Shown in pieces: positions 13,269 to 21,493 of a DNA stretch of 40,144 nt (the first letter of the stretch is position 1; each line of letters begins with the position of its first letter). The position numbers and the translations under genes were made by a program. The stretch is from a virus: positions 1 through 40,144 of IMG/VR virus record IMGVR_UViG_3300046516_001361; one strand, given 5' to 3'. The notes beneath the pieces were generated by a model. The model was not told where the DNA came from. It was given only the letters and a program-made list of their open reading frames with translations, and did no database searches.

Positions 13269-13481
13269 ATGAAACCACACTATTTCGATGATCCAGCCGG
13301 CGCTGCGGGTGACTTCATGCTCACCATGGCAAAAGGCCAAGGATATGTGCCACGGGGATGTCTACTCGGCGGACAAGTCGTCATGGCAGAAACTAACGCG
13401 GGGCGCGATGCCTGCGCTGGCTGTGAGGGTCCGCGCAATCTCTGCGGCGGCAGGCCGAAGAGAGACGCGCAGCGTCGATGA
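13269..13481 (+). CDS. Conserved small phage protein (FDDP..A / DACAGCEGPR type)
   Basis: 70 residues from ATG 13269 after GGAGAG. The start MKPHYFDDPAGAAGDFMLTMAKGQGYVP and the core DACAGCEGPRNLCGGRPKR define a small family of phage proteins seen at the end of early operons, with a CxxC-containing turn. Function unknown. The stop overlaps the last rightward gene. Confidence 0.7.
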   Translation: MKPHYFDDPAGAAGDFMLTMAKGQGYVPRGCLLGGQVVMAETNAGRDACAGCEGPRNLCGGRPKRDAQRR

Positions 13482-13573
13482 GCGATCTCACCCTCGATCT
13501 TCTGATTCTGGCCGGTGCATTCGCCTCTTTATGGGGAGCGGTTGCACTGGCTCAGAAGTGGCTCGGAGATTAG
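13478..13573 (+). CDS. 31-residue membrane peptide, last gene of the rightward unit
   Basis: ATG 13478 lies in an ATGA overlap. MSDLTLDLLILAGAFASLWG... is a single transmembrane segment with a short tail KWLGD. The stop TAG at 13571-13573 overlaps the TAA of the convergent gene (13570-13572), so no terminator fits between the two units here. Confidence 0.6.
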   Translation: MSDLTLDLLILAGAFASLWGAVALAQKWLGD

Positions 13574-14226
13574 TTCTTGGCGAACCCGACCGAATCAAAA
13601 TAGCTCGTCGTCCCGCCCGGAAAGTTGCCGCATGCGATACCCACTTTGAACACCGCTTTAGCATCCGCAAGCTTGAAAGCTGACAGCGGGATCTTGTAGT
13701 TGGCCCACTGCCCTTTCACAGGTGCCGGACCATAAGCGGTCATGCCGGGCCCTGCCACCTGGATCTGGTTACCGTCCGCAGTATCCTTGTTGCCGGCGAA
13801 GCCCACCCAGTAGTTGGCACCGTCCGTGGTGGGTTTGATCGACATCAGCAGATACTGGTACGGCGTCAGGTCCAGGAAGCTCGTGGCGCCATTGGGCACA
13901 AACAGGGGCTGCCAACCGCCATTGGGTCCATCGATAGTCGCAGCCAGATCAGCCGTGCCGCCCATGGGACGCCCGATGGTATCTGCGTAATCCACCGATC
14001 GCATCGCCCAACTGTCGTCCTGTAGCAAGGCACCAGAGCCGTTCTGATAGATGATGTAGTCGAGGTGCGGGATCTGGCCGGTTGGCAAGGGAGGTGTGAT
14101 CACCGGTGGCGTCACAACCGGGGGAGTCACAGGAGGCTGCGCGGGCGTCAGCAGCGTGGCGACCTGCTGTGCGATGGCGTGGAGCTCGGAAGCGGTGAAG
14201 GTGACAGTCCCGTTGAATGTGGCCAT
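13570..14226 (-). CDS. Beta-sandwich protein with Pro-rich linker, possibly carbohydrate-binding
   Basis: 218 residues, last gene of the leftward late operon, with an AAGAGG ribosome site. Residues 1-27 are helical. Residues 30-50 are a PPV(T/I)PP repeat linker. Residues 55-218 are rich in aromatic and Gly/Asn turns (WAMRSVDYADTIGRPMGGTADLA, GGWQPLFVPNGATSFLDLTPYQYLLMSIKPT, WANYKIPLSAFKLADA), like a galactose-binding/CBM-type jelly roll. The layout resembles a virion or secreted sugar-binding protein. It follows the holin, so it may be a lysis or release accessory or a minor capsid protein. No signal peptide. Confidence 0.6.
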   Translation of the reverse strand: MATFNGTVTFTASELHAIAQQVATLLTPAQPPVTPPVVTPPVITPPLPTGQIPHLDYIIYQNGSGALLQDDSWAMRSVDYADTIGRPMGGTADLAATIDGPNGGWQPLFVPNGATSFLDLTPYQYLLMSIKPTTDGANYWVGFAGNKDTADGNQIQVAGPGMTAYGPAPVKGQWANYKIPLSAFKLADAKAVFKVGIACGNFPGGTTSYFDSVGFAKN

Positions 14227-14236
14227 GACGAACCTC

Positions 14237-14755
14237 TTATTTTGTTGCTGCGATGCGATTGATGACGTCCGTCTTGGCCGATGAGCCCGCGGAGCTACCG
14301 TAAAAGAAGCTGACGATAGTCGCCCAGGCCGTGCCCAGAGAACCGACCATCACGAGCATGACATCTCCACCCGTCGTAGGCTTGCCGTATACGATCAAGT
14401 AGCCCAGCGTGGCGAAGAACCCGAAGGTGATGAAGTACGCCAGATACCGCGGCGTCGAGTCGTGCGTGGCGATCTGCATCGCCCGGGCGTTGGCGGTGTC
14501 ATCGAAAGAGAGCTTGGCCTCGTCGATGTCCAGCTGCTTCATGTGCTCTTGCAGCTCGTTATTAGCCGTCTTCAGCTGCAGGAGTACCGCAGGGTCACTC
14601 GAAGCAATGAGCTGCTCCTGAGCCTTAGGATCGCTCGTACCGAGGGCTTTGGCGAGCAGGCTGCCGGCCAGGCCGCCAAAGGGTCCGCCGAGCGCAGTTC
14701 CGAGCAGCGGAGCGACAGTACCGATGACCTGCTTGGCAGTGCTTCCGAAGCTCAT
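14237..14755 (-). CDS. Holin, GTA_holin_3TM-like
   Basis: 172 residues from ATG 14755 (MSFGSTAKQVIGTV), in an ATGA overlap with the endolysin stop. Residues 10-36 are a Gly/Ala/Leu-rich membrane segment. A helical charged middle carries DPAVLLQLKTANNELQEHMKQLDIDEAKL. Two transmembrane helices follow (105-123, 132-151), then FYGSSAGSSAKTD, the typical end of the family. It forms the inner-membrane hole that releases endolysin, or a related pinholin. Confidence 0.78.
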   Translation of the reverse strand: MSFGSTAKQVIGTVAPLLGTALGGPFGGLAGSLLAKALGTSDPKAQEQLIASSDPAVLLQLKTANNELQEHMKQLDIDEAKLSFDDTANARAMQIATHDSTPRYLAYFITFGFFATLGYLIVYGKPTTGGDVMLVMVGSLGTAWATIVSFFYGSSAGSSAKTDVINRIAATK

Positions 14756-15159
14756 GTGGCACCTGTGAGCAACAGTTGAGCGAGTGCGGCATAGCGGGTG
14801 GCGAGCTCCGCATTGCTCACCTTGCACTCGGCCGCGGCGGTCGACCAGTCACCTTGATCGAGGGCCGCGATCATGTGGGGGAAGTTGAGCAGTCCGTGGA
14901 GTCCGGAATTGAAGGCGATGTCGAGGCATACCGATTGTCTGACAGGGTCAAGATTGCTGTACCAGGGATAGGCAACCAAGGAAGCATGTCGCTCGGCCAC
15001 TTGTGCACCAAGCAAGGCGCTGGCGGCAAACGCACTGATCCCGGCATCCACGTCAAAACCATAACCCAGGGTGAGATGTCCCCGAGTATCGGTGTACTTG
15101 GTGGCACTGAACCCCTCCTCTGTTTTGAGCCGCGGCAGTACGAGATCGATGGCTGTCAT
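14752..15159 (-). CDS. Endolysin, T4-type lysozyme (glycoside hydrolase 24)
   Basis: 135 residues from ATG 15159 (MTAIDLVLPRLKTEEGF), in an ATGA overlap. E15, D24 and T30 align with the T4 lysozyme Glu11-Asp20-Thr26 catalytic triad with the same spacings (9 and 6). LTLGYGFDVDAG and SVCLDIAFNSGLHGLLNF follow the family pattern. It cuts the peptidoglycan glycan strand. No signal peptide is seen, so it needs the holin for export. It is the first enzyme of the lysis block. Confidence 0.88.
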   Translation of the reverse strand: MTAIDLVLPRLKTEEGFSATKYTDTRGHLTLGYGFDVDAGISAFAASALLGAQVAERHASLVAYPWYSNLDPVRQSVCLDIAFNSGLHGLLNFPHMIAALDQGDWSTAAAECKVSNAELATRYAALAQLLLTGAT

Positions 15160-15374
15160 TTCCACAGCTTGCTCGCGAGCATCAACACCGCCGAGATGAC
15201 GCCGATGCCACCCAGCGCCCAGGCGATCGTACGCTCGAGATACCGAAGCCGCCGCTCGTAATCAGTCGTGATCGTCGCAATCAATGTTGCCAAGCGGCTG
15301 ACCTCACGATTCTGACTCTCCATGAGGCTGGCGATACGCTCGTTCACAACTGGCTGTGGCGCTCCGGTATCCAT
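15156..15374 (-). CDS. Small membrane protein of the lysis block
   Basis: 72 residues from ATG 15374; the ribosome site is weak. Residues 1-47 are helical and polar (ASLMESQNREVSRLATLIATITTDYERRLRYLERT). Residues 50-68 are one hydrophobic segment (AWALGGIGVISAVLMLASKL) with a short basic tail. This is a tail-anchored layout. It could be an accessory holin, antiholin or spanin-like protein, all common beside endolysins; I cannot choose. Confidence 0.6.
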   Translation of the reverse strand: MDTGAPQPVVNERIASLMESQNREVSRLATLIATITTDYERRLRYLERTIAWALGGIGVISAVLMLASKLWK

Positions 15375-15405
15375 CAGGCGATGAAGTTGCTCGACGATGT
15401 TTCAC

Positions 15406-15597
15406 CTAGCAATGCACGGCAATCAATGGCATCGATGCCATGAACTGAGTATCGTCATCCGACCAGTCGGCCAGCCCCTTGATGTTGATGTCGGTAACGC
15501 GATCCTGACAATGCTGCGGCAATGCGCCAAAGATCGAAGGATCATTCACCGCTGTCTTGATTGCGGCCCGTCGATTGATGATGATTCCACCGCCCAT
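15406..15597 (-). CDS. Small hypothetical protein
   Basis: 63 residues from ATG 15597 with a strong AGAGGTG ribosome site. MGGGIIINRRAAIKTAVNDPSIFG, then PQHCQDRVTDINIKGLADWSDDDTQF are conserved-looking, but I recognise no family. It lies between two small membrane proteins in the lysis block. The clear ribosome site is the best evidence that it is real. Confidence 0.55.
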   Translation of the reverse strand: MGGGIIINRRAAIKTAVNDPSIFGALPQHCQDRVTDINIKGLADWSDDDTQFMASMPLIAVHC

Positions 15598-15600
15598 GCT

Positions 15601-15921
15601 TCACCTCTTACATGCTTGTGATGTTTCAACAGCGCGAATCCGTGCATCGAGTTCGCCCACTTTGATCTTCGTCTCGACATACGGCCCATTCTGGAACTGA
15701 TTCAGATCCCAGTCGTGCAGCCACTTGGCTGTGCCGACATCGCGAATAATCCAACCGCACCATACATTGACCATGAGTGACAAGGCCAGCGCGGCGGCGA
15801 CGATGATCTCACGAGCATCTTTCGGTAGTGTGAAACGTACGCTCTGCACCGGAGCGGTGTTGCTCGTGATGGACTCGTCCTGTGAGTTCGTGGGACAGTA
15901 AGTAGGTTCCTCAGTTGGCAT
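15601..15921 (-). CDS. Small membrane protein of the lysis block (spanin-like layout)
   Basis: 106 residues from ATG 15921. After a polar start, residues 38-60 (AREIIVAAALALSLMVNVWCGWII) form one transmembrane helix, followed by a helical outer part (LDWDLNQFQNGPYVETKIKVGELDARIRAVE). One helix with a coiled-coil-like periplasmic part would fit an inner-membrane spanin, but no outer-membrane partner is visible. It overlaps the next upstream gene by 11 bases. Confidence 0.6.
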   Translation of the reverse strand: MPTEEPTYCPTNSQDESITSNTAPVQSVRFTLPKDAREIIVAAALALSLMVNVWCGWIIRDVGTAKWLHDWDLNQFQNGPYVETKIKVGELDARIRAVETSQACKR

Positions 15922-16333
15922 GCGGGACCTGCAATTGCAGGCAACTGGCCGGGCTCAGCTGACAATGGATCTGCACCAGTTGCTCACCGTGACTGATCAA
16001 TGTGGTGACGATCCAGGCGCTGATGGCGATCAGTATCGACAGCAACGCGGTATTGATATGGCTGCCGCCACTTTTGTGAACACCACCGTAGTTCCTGCGG
16101 GCTTCCTGCCGGGCGACATTCATCAGAAAGTCGACCTCGTGCCGAGGGTACATCTCCTCGGCATAGTCCTTCCGGGGCGGCTCACGCGCTTCCATCGGCG
16201 CGCCGATGTCGTGGACTTTCCCGTGCAGTGAGTCCACTTTGAGACTCAATTCCCGATACCACTGCTGTAGTGCTCGGACGCGCTTCCAGAGCATTGATTC
16301 TTCAATGGGTTCTTCCAAAACCGCGCTCATCAT
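15911..16333 (-). CDS. Membrane protein with coiled-coil N-terminus, lysis or tail-end region
   Basis: 140 residues from ATG 16333 (or the next ATG, 16330). The N-terminal part is a coiled coil (LWKRVRALQQWYRELSLKVDSLHGKVHDIG). The middle is acidic and Arg-rich (YPRHEVDFLMNVARQEARRNYGG). Residues 94-112 form a transmembrane helix (ALLSILIAISAWIVTTLIS). The frame extends to 16387 without a better ribosome site. It follows the tailspike gene, and may belong to lysis or to a virion-membrane function. Confidence 0.6.
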   Translation of the reverse strand: MMSAVLEEPIEESMLWKRVRALQQWYRELSLKVDSLHGKVHDIGAPMEAREPPRKDYAEEMYPRHEVDFLMNVARQEARRNYGGVHKSGGSHINTALLSILIAISAWIVTTLISHGEQLVQIHCQLSPASCLQLQVPHAN

Positions 16334-16390
16334 GCTTCTGCCAAGCTGCTGTTTTGACGATGGTACGCTGGCTGATATCAAGGTCAAGGT

Positions 16391-18454
16391 TCAGTTTGGA
16401 ATATCCACGCCGGTCTGATCCACCTGATACCAGTTGGTGCCGTTGTACTTGAATTCGATGCTGCGATTGTTCGCATTCGCAGGATTGGTCCAGGCGGACA
16501 TCTTGTAGCTTGCGGCCCAGGTAATGGCCCCCATGGCCCCTCCAGAGGCATTGATGATCCAGAATCGAATTCGTTGATTGGGCTGCGCCGTGGCAATCGT
16601 GGGTGCAGTGATCGTAAAGGCCGTAGCGTTGGGCACTGTGATGGTGAAATCCGTGCCCAGTGAGGGATCGACCGCGATGCTGGCCGAGAAAGCCAGATTG
16701 ATCAGCGTCAGTTGCGTATTGGAAAAGGCCGTCACACACCGTGTGGCATAAGTAGGGCCGATGTCCCAATTCTTGTTCCCGCCTAAATCTTGGATGGCAT
16801 AGTTGCCGAAGTCATCGATGTAGTTGCCATGCACGTGGATGCCATTGCAGTTCTGCAGGATGATGCCGGCCAAGGCACTCGCATGGGGACCATCGGCAAA
16901 CCCACCTCCAATCGTGCATCCGGTGATGCTGATACCCAGGATTGAATTGGCCGCCGAGGCCCCGTTGAAGTAGATAGCATTGCAGTTGTTGTTTTCGAAA
17001 TGACAGCCGATGAGCGAGGTCCCGGTGATAAACCCACCGCCTCCGGTCACGACATAGAAAGCACCCAGGCCCACGTTGCTGATAGCCTCAAAATCGCAGC
17101 CAAGCCATACGTTCGACTCGCAATCACCTCCAGCAGTACAGCTCATCGTGCAGCCCAGGCCGCCGAAATAGCAGTTGATGTGAACGTTATTGTTGTATGA
17201 ATCGGAAGCGATATTAAAAGTGAGTCCGGTCGTACCGCCGGCTGTTCCCACCTCCACGAAGGTATTGGAAAAGACATGGCTGGAACAAACCATCCCAACC
17301 TTCAACCCGAGGAAAGCGATTTCCGAGAACAGGCTTTTGTTCACGTACTGCATGAAAATGCCGGTCGCATTGCCATTGTCGCAGGTGAACAACAGACCTT
17401 TGAAAGAGACATTGTTGTGCGGCGTGACCGTTCCATCGACGATCATGATCGCGGTATTGAGTGCGAATCCAACCGCGTGCAACTCAGTGTAAAAGCCTTC
17501 ACCTTGAATGCTGGTGCCGGGGAACGTCACGGTTAGAGTCGATGTCAGTTTATACAAACCGGCTGGAATATAGAGTGTTCCCTGATCTACCGCCGTAATC
17601 GCGGCTTGCAAGGGCGCGGTGTCGTTGTTAACACCGTCCGCCTTGGCGCCCCACCACTTGGCGTTGTAGCGTCCTGGGCCCAGCGTGTTGTTGCCGGTGT
17701 TCTGGATTAAACCAGCGCCACTGAAGATCTGGTAACTCGCAGCATTGATCTGTCCCGCAATGGACACAACTTTACCGGTATCCACTGACAATGCAGCACC
17801 GGCTGCGAAAGAAAATGTAACTCCTCTATTCAATGTTAAGTTGGTGGAGATGCGATAGGTTCCAACTTGATTGAAATAGACATTCGAATTAGAAGCTTGC
17901 GCGCTGGCGATAGCTGCCGAAGCGTCTATACCGCCTGTGGCATCCGCGCCGTAACGACGCACATCCCCTGGTTGATAGCTGAAATCGACCGGAGTCACCG
18001 TGGCGGCAATCTCGGCAGCGGTGCGCGCGTAATATCCGATGTTGCCGCTGGCCGTATCGAGTACCGGCGCGTGATTGGGTCCCAAGTACAGGTTGGCAAA
18101 AGAGAAGGTCGGGCTGCCGAGTGTGAACAGATTGTCGACAGTCGGGATGATGCTGAAGGAGGGATTCGCATTGCTGATCGTGATGTTGTCAACAGGCCAG
18201 CCGGGGATGTTGTTGCCGAACTGATCCGTGAGCGCGAACTTATAGGCCTTGGTCGGATCCAGCCAGATCTGCGCTTCACCACGCGCATTCAGAATGATCG
18301 GATTCGCATTCGGGGTTGTCTGGCTCGAATCGATATAGGTCGTTTGCGGAATGAGCGTGCCGGCTTGGTACGTCGTCAACTGGCCTCTGAACAGCGGCAG
18401 GCCCAGCCCGTCAGTCGCGCGGAAGATCGGCGTGGGGGCGAGTTGTGCGGTCAC
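16391..18454 (-). CDS. Tailspike with beta-helix, second adhesin
   Basis: 687 residues. Residues 1-85 form a virion-anchor domain: FRATDGLGLPLFRGQLTTYQAGTLIPQTTYIDSS, then NPIILNARGEAQIWLDPTKAYKFALTDQFGN. Residues 150-560 show the repeats of a right-handed parallel beta-helix (NNVSFKGLLFTCDNGNATGIFMQY; SILGISITGCTIGGGFADG; GIHVHGNYIDDFGNYAIQDLGG). The C-terminus is a beta-rich trimerisation-like part. Phage spikes of this type bind and often cut host surface polysaccharide. It overlaps the preceding adhesin gene by four bases. Confidence 0.85.
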   Translation of the reverse strand: MTAQLAPTPIFRATDGLGLPLFRGQLTTYQAGTLIPQTTYIDSSQTTPNANPIILNARGEAQIWLDPTKAYKFALTDQFGNNIPGWPVDNITISNANPSFSIIPTVDNLFTLGSPTFSFANLYLGPNHAPVLDTASGNIGYYARTAAEIAATVTPVDFSYQPGDVRRYGADATGGIDASAAIASAQASNSNVYFNQVGTYRISTNLTLNRGVTFSFAAGAALSVDTGKVVSIAGQINAASYQIFSGAGLIQNTGNNTLGPGRYNAKWWGAKADGVNNDTAPLQAAITAVDQGTLYIPAGLYKLTSTLTVTFPGTSIQGEGFYTELHAVGFALNTAIMIVDGTVTPHNNVSFKGLLFTCDNGNATGIFMQYVNKSLFSEIAFLGLKVGMVCSSHVFSNTFVEVGTAGGTTGLTFNIASDSYNNNVHINCYFGGLGCTMSCTAGGDCESNVWLGCDFEAISNVGLGAFYVVTGGGGFITGTSLIGCHFENNNCNAIYFNGASAANSILGISITGCTIGGGFADGPHASALAGIILQNCNGIHVHGNYIDDFGNYAIQDLGGNKNWDIGPTYATRCVTAFSNTQLTLINLAFSASIAVDPSLGTDFTITVPNATAFTITAPTIATAQPNQRIRFWIINASGGAMGAITWAASYKMSAWTNPANANNRSIEFKYNGTNWYQVDQTGVDIPN

Positions 18455-19383
18455 AGAGGGAATACCAGAGAAATCGGCTGTGCAAAGCCTTTCGCGCCGC
18501 TGGCAGTCCAGCCGGTCAGGTTGGGATCCTTGAAGAACTGGACCGTTCCGCCGGCAATGACCTGAGCCACACTCGGCGTGGTGACGGTCGCACCATTATC
18601 GATCAGCGGCATGCAGGGAATCGTCTGGCGTATGATGTTGGGATTGATGATGGCCGGCAGTCCGGACAGGATGAACAAGGTCGAATTTGAGGTTCCCGTA
18701 AGCGGTATGCCGCCGATGGTAATGGCAGCCAGGTTGCCTGTGCGCCGATAGAACACATTCGGTTGAACGGGGATGACGGAAAATCCAGTCCATGTAGCGG
18801 CAAATGAATTGAGCGAACTGCTCGCGGGCGTGATGAGTATTGCAGCTCCGCCTTTGATCAGGATTTGTGCCGGAACATTGGCGAACACTTCGCCGGGAGA
18901 CAAGGCCGATGCATCTGGATTCACCAGATTGATGACACCAATTCCATTGATGTTGATCGTGCTCGGACCCGTGTTGGTACTCGCGGGAATCCAGGTGAGT
19001 TGAATCCCATCAGTATAGCTGGTGAAATTGGCAACGAAAGTGAGGATGTAAGCGTTGGCCGAACCGGTATCTACACCGCCATACAATGTGATCAATTGCG
19101 AGTTCACGACGTTGTCGATCGTGCCACCCGGAATCAGGTTTCCATTGATGTCCGCTACGATGAATTTGTAGGCAACGTTCGGAAGCAGATACAGGTCACA
19201 CTCGCCCCGGGCATTTAACACAATCGGGTTTGTGTTCTGCGGGCCTCCCGTTGAGTCTTTGTAAGTGACAATGGGCGTCAGCGAGCCTGCCTGGTAGGTA
19301 TTGATGGTTCCCTGGTAGAGCGCATTACCATTGCCGTCCACCCAGCGCTGCTTCAGGTAAGGGGCCAGAACTGTGACGGTCAT
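18451..19383 (-). CDS. Adhesin or tail structural protein sharing the spike's anchor domain
   Basis: 310 residues. Residues 7-95 repeat the anchor of the next gene: QRWVDGNGNALYQGTINTYQAGSLTPIVTYKDS, then NPIVLNARGECDLYLLPNVAYKFIVADINGN. The rest is beta-rich and looks like the virion-bound part of a tail protein rather than a depolymerase. It may form the base on which the spike assembles, or be a second fibre. It overlaps the spike gene in ATGA style, with the start at 19383. Confidence 0.75.
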   Translation of the reverse strand: MTVTVLAPYLKQRWVDGNGNALYQGTINTYQAGSLTPIVTYKDSTGGPQNTNPIVLNARGECDLYLLPNVAYKFIVADINGNLIPGGTIDNVVNSQLITLYGGVDTGSANAYILTFVANFTSYTDGIQLTWIPASTNTGPSTININGIGVINLVNPDASALSPGEVFANVPAQILIKGGAAILITPASSSLNSFAATWTGFSVIPVQPNVFYRRTGNLAAITIGGIPLTGTSNSTLFILSGLPAIINPNIIRQTIPCMPLIDNGATVTTPSVAQVIAGGTVQFFKDPNLTGWTASGAKGFAQPISLVFPL

Positions 19384-19443
19384 CGCTTTACATCCAGTGG
19401 TCGTACAGCTGTAGGCTGTTGTTCACACTGTAGGGAGTAATAC

Positions 19444-19563
19444 ATGGTCTGGTTGTTCTTGCTCGGGATCATCACGCTCGCGATATACAACAGAGGGTTT
19501 CGCAAGGTGTTGCTGTGGGGCATGCCCGCATGGCTGTTCATAGCAATCATGGTGGTGGCGTAG
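19444..19563 (+). CDS. 39-residue membrane protein encoded against the late operon
   Basis: Plus-strand gene with a clear ribosome site (GGGAG seven bases upstream of ATG 19444). It begins MVWLFLLGIITLAIY, then NRGFRKVL and a second hydrophobic stretch (MPAWLFIAIMVVA). The basic loop NRGFRK between two transmembrane segments suggests a membrane hairpin. It sits in the only sizeable gap of the late operon, with its end overlapping the gp16-like gene by 17 bases. A TTTACA at 19387-19392 is a weak promoter candidate. Function unknown; superinfection exclusion is one possibility. Confidence 0.6.
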   Translation: MVWLFLLGIITLAIYNRGFRKVLLWGMPAWLFIAIMVVA

Positions 19564-21493
19564 GCTGAAGTTTGCTGAGCCCCGCGCCGGGAGCCAATGA
19601 ACGCTTGGCGAAGGCGTTGTCAGCAATCCCCCGAATGATCGGCATGCCCATACCTAAAGTCTTGGCATTGACCGCAGCTCCCGCGATCTCACTTCCGACG
19701 CCCTTGGCTGCATTCACCACGACACCGGACTTCGAATAGTTCACCGAGTGTCCGGGCGGCGGAACCTTGGCGTTTGTGATCACGCGACCGAGCGATTCCA
19801 GCGATTCGCGGGTTTCAGGCGCCACCAAGGAATCGAGTTTGGGGCCGTACTTCTCCATAGCGCCGTTGTACCCATGAGGGGACACTTGCCCGTTGGGTGA
19901 GATGGCTTTATCCCGAATCGTACTGAGCGCATGACTGGTGACGGCTTGCTGGCCCTCTTCATCCAACTTGCCCATGAGGCGATCCAAATTGGCCTTCGGC
20001 GCCTGGAGTGCATACTTATCCAGGAACTTGTCTGCCAGCGCGGAGGGTTGCCCTTGCTTCACCCCACTGAGGGAAGCATCGCTCACCGCCGCCTGATAGG
20101 CCGGATCGGCGTCCAACTCGTCGAACCGAGCTTTGGCAGCTGATCGAGCAGTGTCGAATAGCCCCTTGGCCTGCGAGGTCTCAGCATCCACAGGCTTCAC
20201 CCGGTTGAGAGCCTCCTTCACCTTGCCGATGGCAAAAGCCGCATTCCCATCCTGGGCTGCCTTGGCTTTCGCGATCTCGTTGCCCAGCTGAGTGTCGTAC
20301 GCTTGATAATCATCCAGGGTCATCTTCCCATTCGCGCCAGCGACATCATCCAAGATCCCTCGTGCGGTGGGCGGCAGAAATCGAAACTTGCTCTGCGGTT
20401 TGAGGGCGGCATTGGCGTCACTGACGAACGAAGACCCGTCCATCTGTAGGTCACCGGTCGCGGAAGCCGCTCGGGCCGCGGCATACTTCTCATCGATGTC
20501 AGCGACGACCGGCTCGTCATAGGCTTTGAGCTTATCGACGGCGGTCTGACCGTTCTCGATCGGGTTATTCTGCACAGCGCCGGGAGCCGCTTCGCGCCGG
20601 ATATCATCGAGCGCATCCGTCATCTGAACGTTCTGCTTGCTGATCCGGGCCTTGATGTCCGGGTGTACGCTGTTCTGCTCGGCCGAGAACTGATTCTCAT
20701 CGCGGGTGGCTTGGCCTTCCATCAGATCCACACCGTGCTGTGCTGCATCCAGATGGTTCTCATAGGCCGTCTGATTGACGGCGCCCCCGGTATCCTGGGC
20801 TGCCTGACGCACGGCTTGCTGCAATTGGGGGGGCGCGGCTGCCAATCGAGGATCCACCGCCTTGGCAGCACCCATCGACTGAGGCGAGTTCTCGAAGGGT
20901 CCCGGTGTTTCACGTGGAACCATGGCGCCTTGGGCTATCGGAGCCAATCCCGCAGCCCCCTGAGCGACACCTGAGAGCACCGGGCCCACTCCCGTAGGGC
21001 CGCCCATCGTCGGTAAGGTGGATGGCTGGTACTGGGGTAAGCCTGTCTTGTCGGCAAGGAGTGGATTGCCTCCCCGTTGATTGCGTGGGTCCAGACCCGC
21101 ATCGATCAGATTGCCAGCCGCATCGAAGGCCCTTCCGGGCAAACTCAGCACCTGATTCATGGGATTGTAGGGCGACGCCTGAGCCTCCTTGAACTTCCCG
21201 GTCAGCGCCTGAGCTCTAGGATCGGTCGGCGTTGTCGCCCGCGTGTAGGCTTCATCCGCTTGGGCAAGCGTCTTACCGCCTAAAGTGATGTCATATATCT
21301 CTTTGAATCCGGCAGGGATCTTCGAGGCTTGCGCGCGGATCATCTGCCCCACGACATCCTTGCCAGAAAGCGGGGCGCTCGAAGAGGGTGCAAAGGCCGC
21401 ATCGATCGACTCATCCCCGGTCGCTGCATGTACAGCCTCGGGCGCGGACGAACCGAAAGCCGCATCAATGGCATCGTCACCGGTTGTCGGCAT
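19547..21493 (-). CDS. Ejection protein, P22 gp16-like
   Basis: 648 residues, the last of three large proteins between the tail genes and the adhesins. The N-terminus repeats GDDAIDAAF and GDESIDAAF, then becomes Pro/Gly/Ala rich. Much of residues 210-560 is helical and Ala-rich (YAAARAASATGDLQMDG, FAIGKVKEALNRVKPVDAETSQ). This size and composition suit the internal proteins that leave the virion with the DNA and help it cross the cell envelope. It overlaps the previous gene by 17 bases. Confidence 0.75.
   Translation of the reverse strand: MPTTGDDAIDAAFGSSAPEAVHAATGDESIDAAFAPSSSAPLSGKDVVGQMIRAQASKIPAGFKEIYDITLGGKTLAQADEAYTRATTPTDPRAQALTGKFKEAQASPYNPMNQVLSLPGRAFDAAGNLIDAGLDPRNQRGGNPLLADKTGLPQYQPSTLPTMGGPTGVGPVLSGVAQGAAGLAPIAQGAMVPRETPGPFENSPQSMGAAKAVDPRLAAAPPQLQQAVRQAAQDTGGAVNQTAYENHLDAAQHGVDLMEGQATRDENQFSAEQNSVHPDIKARISKQNVQMTDALDDIRREAAPGAVQNNPIENGQTAVDKLKAYDEPVVADIDEKYAAARAASATGDLQMDGSSFVSDANAALKPQSKFRFLPPTARGILDDVAGANGKMTLDDYQAYDTQLGNEIAKAKAAQDGNAAFAIGKVKEALNRVKPVDAETSQAKGLFDTARSAAKARFDELDADPAYQAAVSDASLSGVKQGQPSALADKFLDKYALQAPKANLDRLMGKLDEEGQQAVTSHALSTIRDKAISPNGQVSPHGYNGAMEKYGPKLDSLVAPETRESLESLGRVITNAKVPPPGHSVNYSKSGVVVNAAKGVGSEIAGAAVNAKTLGMGMPIIRGIADNAFAKRSLAPGAGLSKLQPTPPP

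Noticed and set aside
17867-18565. A 232-codon plus-strand frame inside the adhesin genes
   Set aside because: It overlaps two clear minus-strand proteins and has Arg/Gly-rich shadow composition.
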